A stretch of DNA of 64,000 bases from Diprion similis (GCF_021155765.1 NC_060116.1:4092001-4156000); one strand, 5' to 3'; counted from the stretch's first letter, positions 25,204-41,933 are shown. Notes: a model not told the origin generated them from the sequence alone. A program made the numbers and translations.

Positions 25204-28200
25204 TTAATTTAGAGTATATTTCGGCGAAAATTCATCTTTGATTAACCAAAATTGGTCCAAAACTGCTCCTTGTTTGTCATCAGATACCTGTAGGTAAAGA
25301 GATGATATATGGTTGAATAAGTGCTAGTTTCCAAGTTTGTTTCATCATTATACAGGGTGAGGAAAAAGTATGGAAACCTTTAGACATCCTGCGGGGTTAG
25401 TTGAAAAAAACAAAAAAACAACCGAAGTTAAATCTTAAGTAATTTTTAACAAGGTATTGGACCCTGAATCTCATCGTCTAAGTCACTTTGAGATCACCTT
25501 TGATTTCTCAAATGGAAACCCCCATTTTTCGTGCCAGAATTGGAAAGAGCGAGAAATTTTATGTTCAACTATGCATTAAGGTCCGGGGTTATTGTGACCT
25601 GTATGGGTCGAATAAAAGTCAAAAGTATGCTTCGTAACAATAATACAGATAATTTTGAGGATCCGCATCTCCCACAAGATGTTTCACACGAAAGTTGTCA
25701 AGTTTGGTCAGGACAATCTGATTGAACCTTGACTTCAAGATCAACTTTCAAAAGCTTATCAGATCATCCTGACCAAACCTGACAACTTTTGTTTGAAACA
25801 TCTAGCGTGAAATGCGGATCCTCAAAATTATCCACATTATTGTTGCAAAGCAGACCTTAAAAAATATTAAACCGTTAAATTTCCTACTCTTTCCGATCCT
25901 GAAATCAATAAATGTTCATCTCAAAATGACCTGTGAAGATGATGTTGCAAGTTTTCTAGAGGTTCCCATATTTTTTCCTCATCCTGTAATGTAATCGTCA
26001 TTCAAAGCTTAATGAGGACTCGTTTCAGACCCTTGTTGCAACATAACAGGCCGAAAAATTACGGTTGTCTGTATGAGGAAAGTTGCTGACCTGCTCTAGG
26101 TACAGATGAGTTGTATTGAATGCCTTCAAACGGGTATATCCATAGTCAGAGCTACGGTATGCAGACCAGTCTGGCCTATTAGGGATAAACTTTTCTCTTC
26201 CTTCCTTACAACCAGCAGATCCAGTCACTATATGCACTGGAGCTTTGTAATTTCTGTACGGTTGCTCGTACGATCCATTGTACACCTGAATGTAATGTAT
26301 AAAAAATAAAAATTCAAATAATAGTTGACAATTTCATGGAATGTAAAAAATGATCATTTTCACCCTAGAACGGTACACATGGGTCGTTTGCGTCCTCCGC
26401 ACTTTACCAATGGGAAATTCTGTAGAAGTCTATTTACCTAGCGCATTCGTGATGCTCTGTAAACAAAAGTTTGTAGTAGGGGTAGTTTACTGCCGCAGGC
26501 GCTTCGAAATCTGTTAGTTTACCTACGGCTGGTAGAACGTAAACATCTGTCGAGCATGCAAACGATCCACCACTAGAAGACCCTTTTTTAATTACCGTAG
26601 TCTGCATCGCCAACGACCCACGTGTACCATTAGAATAGTCCAACAAAATAGTGTACTGTTCCAGAATTAATTATGTTGAGTATCAATTGTTCCACGCAAT
26701 ACCTTAAAGTTATACATAGGCCACAAGCGTTCATAGCTGTGTTCATGTGCCCATATTTCCAGGTCCACTTTGTGCTTATAAAACAAATCTTCCAGACCGA
26801 ACCAGTGGAAAAGTGGCAATCCAACTCTAACCAGGGATTCATGATTTGTACAATCATCGGCGTTAGCATTACTGCAGTACATCGGTCTGTGTCCAAAAGT
26901 AACGATCCAGGGGCGTTTGGCTCTGTGATAAAATTTGTCGTTCGATTTCTCAACTGAATGAAAAAACATCAGGCAAAAAACAAATCTTACATGAAATCTT
27001 ACCTATTTTCAGGTGTATTGGCTTCGCGCAAGTCATTGTCGAGCCATTCATACTGTTTAACAAGCTGTTTCAGTCCATAGTTCATAAAATAATAGGCTTC
27101 TGTTTCAATGCCGATAAAATGCACCGGGCCCATATTGAAGCTGTACCAAAGGCCTTCCGATTCTCCGGGCATTGTAAAGCGAGCTCTATAAAGAATGTGT
27201 TTGACATTCACAAGCACACTTACTAAAAGAGTATCATTCAAAGCTAAAGTATTTAAAAATACCTATTCTTACCTATAGTTACTGAAATTGTATTTCTCTT
27301 CGTGATTACCAGGCACTGTCATGTACGGCAGATAGGCTGCAATCGATTCAATTTGCCGCATGAATTGGTCTCCGACAGCGGCATTGTTTGTATTCATATC
27401 ATATGCAAAATCACCTACATGGATTGCTGCATCGTACAGACCGCGCTGAGTTTCTTCTTGTAGCCTGCGCAGACTCTGTGCATTTTCATTACCCATATCC
27501 CCAAAGATAACGACATGGGGAGCCCATGTTGCCTGGTCAGCCGGTGCAGTTACAAAATAAAACATGTCTGACCATGCATACTCATTTCCACATTGGTACA
27601 CTGTGATTTAAAATGAAACGAAATTGGGTATAAATATAATACTAGTAATAGTAATATAAGATAGCCCGAGATCTTGCTTAAAAGAAATAAGAAAATTTCT
27701 TACCATATTTACTACCCGGTGTTAAGTCTTTCAACAATACCCTGTGTATGTATTGCTTGTGTTTTTTTCGGCCTCCGTCGACAAATGGAGTTGAATTACC
27801 CTTGGCTGTGAGTGCGTAACCATTAATACCATATTGAACAATGGATTGTTCAGTTTTATCCATCGTAGTCCAAGTGATGGAGATGTCGTGCACATTATCT
27901 GTGTAAAATTTATTAAATTTGACTATTACTTGATAATATACAATCATGTTCAATCATATCTTTCATAACTGAATGAAAATTGAAAGGCATTAGCTTAATG
28001 GATTACACCGGTCGACACGATTTTTGGGTCTGACTTATGAATGTCAAATTTTGGTTTCTTCTATGTTACTAATAAATGAAAAAATAATTTTTTTTTATCA
28101 AAGTTTAATTTTGTAGAAACCAGAGCTTAAGAAAAATGTTTGGATTTTTCATCATTTTATTTGAAATTACAATCAGATAAACTTTTGCTGAACATCGGAG

Positions 28201-29149
28201 TCTCTTTAATTCAAGAATAATGATTAGTAACAGCATACAAATGTAAAATAATAAAAAAACAAGTTTAAAAATAAATATTTTTAGTGATTTTCTTATATTT
28301 GTATGAACTTTCTCCTATTAAACCCCAAATATAATCTCCCATCATATTCTTGTATGAGAATTGAGATCAGTTGAGATTAATTCTGATGATTTTTCCGTGT
28401 AGTAATAACAATCATTCATTCAGTATTCAAGTTACAAAAATATAAATATGTACAAAACTTTTTTCGTTTTTAATTTTAGATATAATTTGAAATTAACATA
28501 AGCAAAGTAAGCTATTCATTTTTTATCTTGATTCCGTCTTCGCAAGTTAAAGTAGGCTTGATGAGCATCACAAAGCTTTAAATTTGTTGCCAAAAAAAAA
28601 ATTTTTGCTTCTTACTTTGATGTATTCACCGCAAATAAAACAGAATGAATCAACATCCTGTTTACACTGTCTTGACACCATTTTCTATCTCACTAATACA
28701 TAAAAACGATTGTTAAAGCTTTGATAGACAAGTAAACACTCACTACTGAGCCTTACGCGAGTGATATGCAAATTTCTACCGTTTTGATCAAATTACTTCC
28801 ACCTGCTGCTCGTAAAATTATTTAAAATCTTTAAAACTTACTTATCGACGTAAAACAGACAAAACTATACTTTAAGAGCTAAGAATGAATATTCTGGTGC
28901 TGATTTTTCCATGCCTAGCATCAGAATTTATGCATTAAAACAGAAACCTAGAAAAAACAAGTTTTTTTTTTTGTCGACCTGTATTATAACCGAATTATGT
29001 ACAAGGAAATTTATAATAGGCCATTGATTTATGTATTAGAAATACCAAATTTTACCTCCATAAGCGATGTGCACAGCTTCTGGTTGATACTGATCAATTC
29101 CTAAGGCTGAACCCAAGATTCCCAAAACCAGGATTGATGTGCGAATCAT
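25204..29149 (-). CDS. Acp7: Purple acid phosphatase, ACP7 type, 432 aa
   Basis: A secreted or lysosomal metallophosphatase that hydrolyses phosphate monoesters with a two-metal centre. Coding exons: 29149-29056, 27898-27704, 27600-27273, 27185-27003, 26922-26703, 26285-26091 and 25287-25204; all phases match and the sum is 1299 bases. Residues 1-17 form a signal peptide. A fibronectin-like N-terminal domain (ITWTTMDKTEQ) precedes the phosphatase domain, which shows all metal-ligand blocks: GDMG (Asp131), GDFAYD (Asp160, Tyr163), GNHE (Asn195), FGHRP and WAHEHSYERLWP. The length fits the family (about 440 aa). The fifth exon begins at a CACAG acceptor giving NRAKRPW; an upstream CAG would bring a stop. 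The first coding exon carries about 10 bases of 5' UTR after a TTTCTAGCAG acceptor, and a non-coding exon ending near 30092 (donor GTGAGTG) is likely. Confidence 0.93.
25351..25989. mobile_element. Non-autonomous DNA transposon (MITE) with 27-bp inverted ends
   Basis: The left end TACAGGGTGAGGAAAAAGTA is matched by the right end (complement TACAGGATGAGGAAAAAATA), and both continue into TGGGAACC/TGGAAACC-like words. Further in, the arms share GATGTTTC, GTTGTCA and TTTGGTCAGGA in inverted order. The ends begin with TA, as expected for Tc1/mariner-type insertion, though that superfamily is an inference. No transposase frame is present. It sits inside the last intron of the acid phosphatase gene. 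Confidence 0.7.
26438..26655 (-). other. Orphan exon-like frame inside an acid phosphatase intron
   Basis: A 218-base open stretch has an acceptor-like start (CTGGAACAG at 26656-26658) and a donor-like end (GCTAG then GTAAAT). It translates as YTILLDYSNGTRGSLAMQ, with Cys, Gly and Pro-rich continuation ending PYYKLLFTEHHECAR. The phase (0 in, 2 out) would break the frame of the acid phosphatase if included, since that gene needs phase 0 to phase 0 between its fifth and sixth exons. It may be an exon of another gene, an alternative C-terminus or chance. Family not recognised. Confidence 0.3.
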
Positions 29150-30529
29150 TGTGTATGTACTGCTAGAAACAAAGACGCGATTAACGATTAACGTGATATC
29201 CCCACTGCGAGATCGCCTCACTTATCCATTGTGGCTTATGGATAATGAAAACACGTGACTCAGACTACGTGTACATGAGTACACTGAATGTTAGAATAAT
29301 CAAAGTTCATGTTACATATTTACATTGGATTGCATGCACTGAATATTTGTGATATCATTACGATTCCTCTTGTCCTTCGAATCAGCATAATTAGGAAAAA
29401 TTGTTAAAAAATAAATAAGCCAGATTTAGAAATCAGTTCCCTATGGTTAAATGTTTCATGATTTACAAACAAGGTTATTACTATATGTTTTTTAATTTTC
29501 ACACGACTCTTTTTTCTGGGTTTAATCGCCTGAAATATGTACTTTTTTTTATAGAAACCTTACGTTGAAGGTAGAACCTCTTGAAATGATAAATAGAATG
29601 TTAAATCCTATTTCCACATTTCATTAAAATATTCTTTACACACTGTTATTCTCACAACCTGATCTGCTCTGATATATTTGAAAAATAAAAAATTTAGAAA
29701 GACAGTTTACGATGGAGAACTTGATTCCTTGAAGAGGAAAAATGTGTGTAAGTTGTGCATGGATGTATACATACACCTGTAAGTAAGCCTAGCAATAAGA
29801 TACGAGAATAATAACAAATAAAGAAAGATGACGGTAACCTGATTTGCAAATATTATACATGTAAAATGACACAGCGATTTTTAATCAAGGCATTTAAACA
29901 ACTTCTAGGAGGTACGTACGTATGACACGAAACTCTAGAGTGTCAACCAGATCATTGTACAGGAAAAACAGTAATAAAAAAACCTTTAGAACTCGTAAAT
30001 GATGTATTGTTCAATAAGAGTCTACTGCAGTGGCAGTATTCCGGACAAAGAAATAGGGGTTAAATAGTATCACGCAAATTACAGTCACTCACTTTTTTAA
30101 ACTCAACTGTATCGTTCGTTCTTGAGATTTTTTAGAGCAATTGGTACACAGAAATTGTTAACATTGACGAATCTTGTGTAGTACAATACTCTCCGTCACT
30201 CGGACGGAGGTTGACAGCACGGACATTTAAGCAATTCAACGAATTCAACTATCCTCTTCGGCACTGATCTCGATACTAACTGGATAGCTGACTCGCTTGA
30301 CAGGCTGTGCCGATTGGAAACGACTCCAGCGCCGCGAAATAGCTTATTTGGAACTAACCAGTATCAGATTCAATCAAATTGTAACCGAAACAAATCTCGC
30401 TGTTTTCTACATTACCTACAGATCCTCAGTCAACGCCTACAGATCTTACGAACGGCTTTGGGTTTTTTATTTCAGGTTTCTCGATAATTAGGCTGGAGCA
30501 AATGTTTGAATTCGAAGCATGCATGCTTA

Positions 30530-31420
30530 TAAACATTTGAGAAGCAATTAGAAGCAATTTATTCGTCGCTCGTCGAGCTAACCTCCAAACCTTTTTCACA
30601 GTTTTCTCGAAAACTATGAAGGGGCAAATTAAGAAATTTGCGAAGCAATTACTAACGATGCAGGAGCAATTAGTATCAATTATCGATTTTCTGTTTTCAT
30701 TTGTCTGTATTACGCGTAAAATCGACTTTGACCACACTTTGCCTCGCGACAACCCCTTTTCCGATTTTTAACGATTTAGCCGAAAACCATGCGAAAACAA
30801 TTCACAAAAATGATGATAGAACATCCGGGAGCAAATAAGGAGCAATTCCAAGCGTACCCTATTTCGTTGGAATAACCATCGGTTCTTTCCAAACGGTCTT
30901 TTGAGTTTGGCGCCATTTTTCTGGTCCACGGGTGACCGAATCGTTTTTTTCGTTTTTCTCGAAAACCGTGTGAATCAAATAATAAGACTTTCGGAGCAAT
31001 TGGGAGCAATTACTTGATACAGGAATTTTTCGAAAATTCCATGGTTTTCGAAAATCCGCGAGTCATCTGGCCGCTCCCGGAAATGCATTTTGGTTTTTGT
31101 CGATTTTCAGGAAATAATAAATAATAAAAAATACAGAGCAATTAAGAGCAAATCCGGAGCAATTTCTTGTTGTAAAAATTTTTAGGAAATTTGAAGATCG
31201 CAGGCCAACTTCACATAGGTAAATGAACGGGTTTCGCTTACCGTACTTGTCGCACAGAATAATAACAAACGTAACCAGCAAAAACTGCAAAGTTGGCGAG
31301 CAAAGCGTAAATCTAACAATTCCTAAAATTCCTCCCGAAAAAACTCCTAGATACGTTCTCCGCGAGCTTTCAATTTCTCCTAAATTTAGGTGAAATTCTC
31401 CTAATTTGACAACACTTGCC
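30530..31420 (-). repeat. Dispersed repeat, copy 2
   Basis: Counterpart of 23490-23940 on the opposite strand, marked by many GAGCAATTA/GAAGCAATTA words and by CTCGAAAAC(C/T)(A/G)TG words. Minus-strand frames of 77-119 codons within it share the APNS..LE.TD.YS pattern with the other copy, but none is complete or conserved enough to call a gene. Confidence 0.5.
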
Positions 31421-32663
31421 AAAGGACAGTGAAGGCATAAAATGAGGGGTGAAACGAAGCGTTTACTTTAGCAACTCAGGCATCCTTGACCAGACATCTG
31501 GAAGACGCCGTATATCGAATAGACACGTCTTTGCGGAGATTTTTGTTGCCTAGAAAGCACTGATCTCTAGTTCGTATAGAGATTGAATCTCTTAGAGCGT
31601 CTCAGACTTACAATGAGTTAGCTACGTTGCTTAGAATGTATCACGAGACGTTTTTACGCGATTGGATCAATGAATTCGAACAATATCTTCGAAGTTGGTT
31701 TCTAACTGGAAAATTCACCGTCAAATATTTTATTGTGTACACAAACTATGGCAAGGGTTACTCCGAGTATTTATGTTCTAAGCTTGTGGGGCACCAGAAC
31801 AACCAGTTCAAATCGAGTTCCATTAATGATCTTTTGTTTGTAGAACTTTAGCTATGGCAACCCGCGTACAAAGCAAGGAATGAATATACATTGCAAGTCT
31901 GTATACTGTATGATCGTTTAATTGTTAAAATATAAATATATGTATATATAATAATATAGTTATTATAGTGTATAATAATAATATGTATAATTCCCTCTTG
32001 GCTAATGTTACTTGGTTTCATTTGCTTATCGTTTTCTGTTTATCCCCTTCTTTTTTTATTCAATTTTCATTTTCCGTCTTATCAGTATTCATTAATATAA
32101 CACGGTGAGAGAAAAAAATAAATAAATATAATAGTAATAATATTGAAACTAAAGTTTCTGTAAAATTTAAAATTCCTAAATTCCCAATTTATCGTTCATA
32201 ACAGAATAAAAAATTTCCATTAATATTCTGGATAAATAACACATTATTACATTTCCTGGTTTATTTTGTTTTTTTCGCTCACCGCAAATCTCATTACGTG
32301 GTAATAAGATATTTAATTACTAGGCATTATTATGAATAACCAATACTTTTGAAAAAGGCTTTTTTGCTCATCATTTTATACAATTATTTTTGTACCCGAA
32401 TCATCCCCCACATATAAGGTACATTCTCGGATTGATGTTTGACGCAAGGTGAGTCAGCAATCTGTAATTTCTCTTGAAACAATTATTGCAAACTTGATTC
32501 TCTCTTTTTTTTAAATGTAAATCATGAATATATTCAAAGTTAGATTGCATGTAGATTATATGAGTAGCTTGATAATACCTATTAGTAAAAAATCAGAGGC
32601 TATAGAGCACCGAATCACCGTATTTAGAGCTGAGGATTTGAATTCTCTGTATAAGACATAAGG
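31421..32663. other. Intergenic stretch downstream of Akt
   Basis: AT-rich sequence with no convincing coding region; the 74-codon plus-strand frame at 31627-31851 has no recognisable features. The part next to 32664 should hold the Akt 3' UTR. Confidence 0.5.
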
Positions 32664-37157
<4,494 letters not shown>

Positions 37158-38823
37158 ATCCCCCCACTAACTTTACTCAAACGTAAAGATATTTAACGTA
37201 GTTCAAGCGGTGGTTAATTTTTTACAATTCAATATATATCGGCGAAATATGCAGGACTACGCTGCAGTAATTCACTGCACACTTAGAAAACACTTATTTA
37301 TCGATATAATCACACTTGTATGTTCTAGCCATTGGTCGGGGTAGCATGCTACAACTTGTTTTTCACATCAAACTGCATGAAAGTTTTTGAAACCTTATTT
37401 TTCACTCCAACAAACATTTGCTGATATACGCTTTCGACTCTCATACACAAGTACTACCAATCCGCCATTAATTACTGTGCACTAGGTTAGAACGCTAGTT
37501 GTGAAAGTGATTCTAGAGTGGAATTCAATATTTTAAGGTCTGGAAACGGTACGTCGTGGTGAATGCCCTTATTTTGAGGCTAGTTTTCTGGTTCATACTC
37601 TGAGCGACGTAAGCGCTGATAGATAAGGGTAATTTGAAAACAAACGTCCGTAACTGTATTTTCGGTATTCGCAAAGAACACTAGAACACTAGAATTGTTT
37701 CATAGTGAACTGATTTTTTTTAAATAAAATAATAAAAAATTATGTATTTATGTACAGTTCAATGTTTTCAATAAATTCCGTCGTATATAGATAGAGAATC
37801 ATTTGTAGGTCAATAATTTGTTGTTCCAACTGTTTGATAGTTAACCCCATCCACCGATTTATTAAAATTATAAAATTGCAAAGTTATGACGTCATCATTG
37901 GACAAAGATAGTGTTGTAGAAAAGCAGCGACTAGTCCGCTGGCTATCGGCAGAATAATTTTCGTCTATTCATCCGGCTATCTGGAGAAATAGGTGAAAAT
38001 TTATTTATTCGGATAGCGAAATATGATGAAGCGTGTGTATATCTTTGGGATAATGCTCCAATAAGTGGTTTCGGTTAGGCCCATGTCATACGTAGGCCGA
38101 ACTTATTCTAATTCCAATTAACAATCCTAGATTTTTAATTCATTAAATAAAAATATAATTTTGATCCTCCGGATATCGTAATGTGGATAATAACGTGAAT
38201 CAGCAATCTTTCAAATTATATATATACATACTTAAGTGAGAATAAAGAATATTATTTGCATGGAAGTTTAAGAAATTAATTTAAGTATTATGATACGAAG
38301 AAGTAATATTCATGATTATAGATATCTAGGTATTGAGATATAAGTAATAATATTCTTGGATACAGGTGTCCCAGGTGTAGATTATATCGACGGTATTCTA
38401 ATCAGCAAAACTACTCCTTGTAGGTGGGACTGCGTATAATGTGGCGTCAGTCTATGCCCTCCCAGAATAACACCTCTAGGGTTTTTTTACTGACCATAAT
38501 TAATGTTGAATGAAGTTTTGTACAGATAAATTAAGTTCTAAGCCCAACAGAGGTAGTTTTTCGCTGTGGCAGCATCGCGTTGCTTGCTGCCGCAGTATTT
38601 TACGGCTCGTGAAAATCTAGCCAAAGGAAAGTGGCCAATATCAAAAGGAAGGAATTGTTCGCAGGCCGGTCGTATACCTATAAAACTATGTGGCCTAAGG
38701 AATAACTGAATACGAACTGTCAGCCACTGTCAGCTTTAAGTTGTAACAGTGGTTTGAATAGTGAAACTTTTGATTTTTAATAAATATTTATCAGAATTGA
38801 CATTCAATTCTAGTATCAATGAA
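37158..38823. other. Divergent intergenic region between Akt and Aven
   Basis: Akt (minus) and Aven (plus) are transcribed away from this 1.7-kb stretch, so it should contain both promoters and 5' UTRs. No TATA box or clear binding site could be assigned. No coding frame of note is seen. Confidence 0.6.
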
Positions 38824-39971
38824 ATGGAGCAAAGAAAGCCAAGGTGCTACTTTAGTTGTAATTGATGAAATGATAAATAAATCATATAGATTAAAAACCA
38901 TTTAGGTTAAGTCAGAATAACTTGTAGAAAAATATATTGCGATAAATAATTATAGGAATAGAAAAGGGGGTGGCAAGCCTTCGAAGCTGAAAGATGAGGT
39001 CTCAAAATTCCCAGAACCAGTAAAAGATTCAGGCAATAAACCTGACCAAACTCCAGTCATTAAGAAATTAAATCCAGAAGATTATGACTATGTGAATTCT
39101 GACAAAACGCAATTTGCCCACTTGAAACGAGAAACTCAGCAGGCTGATATATGTATCAATGATCCTACAGCAAATTCTCGCACTCGTCGTCAAGTTGTGT
39201 CCAATTGGGAAAAATATGAGGAAATACCAGATGCAGAAATTCCAGCAAAAGATTTTCAAACCCTATTGAATGTTCCGATATCTGAAGGCGGGCATTTTGT
39301 CTTTAAGTCTGAAAAAAATTGGGCAATCGAAGTCTCCAAGTATTCAGATTTATTTTCATTGAATGTTAAAAAACTTGCCAGAGATATTAACTGCATACCA
39401 TTCACTGAATATATTGATGTAGAAGATAGATATTTCACTGTAAGTAGCAGCGATTAAATTATCGTAAATTATCACTTGAATTTTAATATACTTCTCAAGG
39501 TTCGTAATCTATCCAATACTTGTTGCAGGCTGATCAGCTGACAAAGTTTCAGAATCTCGCTGAAAAGTCTAGATCGCATGCTATCGAGGTTGACAACAAC
39601 ATTGTCCAAATTTTAATGGATATTAAAAGAGAAACTGTTGCTGAACATAAAGATATAGACAGCGAGATTGAACCTGAATTATCAATTGAAATTCATGAGA
39701 TGGCTCAAGAAAAGGAAAACATAGATGAAGATTTAGATTTTCTTCTTTCATTAAAGGAACCTGTTCAGCTTGACCAGCCTAAAATTGCTCCGCCTACTTA
39801 TCCAATTAAAACTGAAGGTGCGAGTCTGTTGCATTTGCATACATTTATTGTAAGAAATGCCATTTTTACCATTTATTTATTCTGTTAACAGAGGATAAAA
39901 TCCCGAAGTCTTCGGTTCCTGTAAAATCAATTGATCTTGACAAATGGCTGGATTCAATTTTGGACAGTTAG
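38824..39971 (+). CDS. Aven: Cell death regulator Aven, 290 aa
   Basis: Aven is an inhibitor of caspase activation and a promoter of ATM checkpoint signalling. Exons: 38824-38843, 38956-39439, 39529-39817 and 39892-39971; phases agree and the sum is 873 bases. The family marks are the VSNWEKYEE block at about residues 67-75 with the downstream DFQTLLN segment, an acidic NIDEDLDFLLSLKEPVQ block corresponding to the vertebrate LDLLLNL region, and the C-terminal DLDKWLDSILDS that matches the conserved W-L-D-S end. The N-terminus is short (MEQRKPR then NRKGGGKPSK) and lacks the long Gly/Arg-rich RGG region of mammalian Aven, keeping only a few basic and Gly residues. The first exon has only 20 coding bases and a weak donor (AG then GTGCTA), so it is the least certain part. 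Poly(A) signals follow at 39986 and 39997. Confidence 0.85.
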
Positions 39972-39985
39972 TGCCTGTAATAGAG

Positions 39986-40002
39986 AATAAAAGCAAAATA
40001 AA
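39986..40002 (+). terminator. Tandem poly(A) signals of Aven
   Basis: AATAAA at 39986-39991 and again at 39997-40002, 15-26 bases after the Aven stop codon. Confidence 0.6.
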
Positions 40003-40199
40003 ATGAGTTGTGATACATCATTTTCTTAAAGTTAAACACTACACTGCAAAATTTTTCAACATAGTAAATAATTACGTGTGAACAAATACCTCTAGTAGCA
40101 CCAACTTTGTACAGATAGAAGCAGGACGAGGAATGGTTACTAAGTTACTTAAGAACCTATTTTTCAACTGATTTATTCAACAATAGTCTACACCATTTT

Positions 40200-40735
40200 T
40201 ACCCAATTTCTATACTGCCTTGCCGGCCTATCTCCCAAGGCACGCAAAATGCCCATCTAAGCAATGCACGGAGACTTGCTTCGCGGAACTCTGGGCCAGA
40301 GCACCGGGTATAGCTCATACGAGGACCCTATTCCAAAAGCTATCGCAAGCACTAGCAGCCACGCTCATCAAACTCAACAGGACCGAGCTGAGAAGCGCGA
40401 TGAATTTCATTACGGGTCACTGGCACACAAGATGGCACCTCGCACACTTTGGACTCAGAAAGGAGTTTCTGTGCCAGAAATGCGGGGAGGAACAGGAGAC
40501 TCCTTTCCACTTCATCACCCGGTATGGTGAGCTCGAAGGACTGCGTAAATAGGTCCTTGGAGCTAGTTATACCGACGAGGGAAAAATGAGGAAATAGGGG
40601 TGGCAGGCTGCTTCAATTTGCGAAGCTGACCGACCTCACCTCGTTTCTTACATACTAGGGGTACCCCTAATGCTCCCGGGCACAATGGTCCAGCAGGACT
40701 GAGCGTCCGGTTATCCCCGACTAACACACAACAAC
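40200..40735 (+). mobile_element. 3' remnant of a non-LTR retrotransposon (LINE)
   Basis: A plus-strand frame (40220-40552, 110 codons) reads LNRTELRSAMNFITGHWH, then FLCQKCGEEQETPFHFI and a short end. This is the pattern of the RNase H/zinc-knuckle tail of R1/jockey-group LINEs (LSR.ELR...TGH...C..CGEEEET..H). The expected last knuckle cysteine is missing and the frame starts in mid-domain, so it is a 5'-truncated dead copy. It is followed by a GC-richer 3' UTR-like stretch ending in (ACA)n near 40728-40739. Confidence 0.7.
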
Positions 40736-40816
40736 AACAACCCAATTTCTACAGTAACATATTGTCGATCGAAGAAGACTAGAAAAATAATCGACATCAA
40801 ACCTCCATATATATGT

Positions 40817-41168
40817 AGGGCAGTCCAACTCATTTCGCACTACGTACACTCCTTGATGTCTCGGATTTGGCCCGCAATTTTTTATATGATTCTTCTCACT
40901 TTGAAAAGCACTAGTTTTTGTTTTTTAAATTTTTCCTACACGATTCGAATTTTCTACAATTTTTCAAAACCATCTAATTGACTTTCAGACTTTTAAATTG
41001 TGTCGATCAATAAGATGATTTTGAAAAATTGTAGAAAATTCGAACCGTGTCGAAAAGATCTAAAAAAAGAATAGTGCTTTTCAAAGTGAGAACAATCACA
41101 TAAAAAATTGCGGGCCAAATCCAAGAGGTCAAGAAGTGTACGATGGTGGAAATGAGCTGGACTGACCC
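40817..41168. repeat. Foldback element A (arms about 155 bp)
   Basis: The left arm starts GGGCAGTCCAACTCATTTCG and the right arm ends with its complement (GAAATGAGCTGGACTGACCC). Inner matches include GATTTGGCCCGCAATTTTTTAT against ATAAAAAATTGCGGGCC and CGAATTTTCTACAATTTTTC against GAAAAATTGTAGAAAATTCG. It is flanked by (TA)n, consistent with insertion at TA. No coding capacity. Confidence 0.8.
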
Positions 41169-41177
41169 ATATATATT

Positions 41178-41724
41178 AGGGTGGCCCAAAAACTTCTTTT
41201 TTTAGTGTAGATCGACAAAATTGATTTGTGTGCTAAAACAAATTCCCGTGAAAGGGGAACCCTGTAGCTCAATTTTAAAAGGTTGTTCATGCGACTTCTG
41301 GGTTTCTTATAGACCGCATCGAGGGGCGGAATTCGCCTACGAATGGAGAAGTTTCGAGTGCTTTTCCAACACCATACTTTGTTGAAACTGACCATTCGAC
41401 AGAGTACAAATATCGCGATAGAAAGAACTCATGATTCTTGGAATAAAGGAAAAATTCCTATTAGTCTAATAAGATATTTGGTTGTAATACTCACACCACA
41501 AAATTTAAAAAAAACTTAGTACACTATGCGCTTATTCGGTAATAGGATGGAACTTCCCCTGTCGCTGCCCTTCTGATTTTTCACATGTTAATCAGATACG
41601 GAATACATAAGTCGCGTGAGCGATCTTTTAAAATTGAGCTACAGAGCTCTCTCTTTACGGGAATTTGTTTTAATACACAAATGAACTTTCTCAATTCACG
41701 CAAAAAAAAAATTTGCCCACCCTA
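41178..41724. repeat. Foldback element B (arms about 105 bp)
   Basis: The left end AGGGTGGCCCAAAAACTTCT pairs with the right end (complement AGGGTGGGCAAATTTTTTTT). Both arms share AACAAATTCCCGT(G/A)AAG and GTAGCTCAATTTTAAAA in inverted order. The centre of about 340 bp is not repeated and carries no recognisable gene. Confidence 0.75.
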
Positions 41725-41750
41725 ATATATATATATATATAGATATATAT

Positions 41751-41933
41751 GGGCAGATTCATTACTTTTCGCCGAAAAGTTGCGGAGGTGGGTCACCCAT
41801 TTGGCTACCCATTTTTTTTCTCGAAAGTAGGTCAGAAAAAAGTTGATCCTGAAAAGTTGAGCGAGAAAAAAATGGGCAGCCAAATCGGTGACCCACCCCA
41901 GCAACTATTCGATGAAAAGTAATGGATCTACCC
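41751..41933. repeat. Foldback element C, almost pure palindrome
   Basis: The left end GGGCAGATTCATTACTTTTC and the right end (complement GGGTAGATCCATTACTTTTC) pair, followed by GGGTCACCCATTTGGCT with AGCCAAATCGGTGACCC and CTCGAAAG/CGAGAAAAAAATGGG. Two arms of about 85 bp meet with little loop. It is bounded by TATATA on both sides. Confidence 0.8.

Noticed and set aside
30776-31422. Minus-strand frames of 77 and 119 codons.
   Set aside because: They belong to the dispersed repeat shared with 23490-23940; no start context, domain or conservation beyond the repeat itself.
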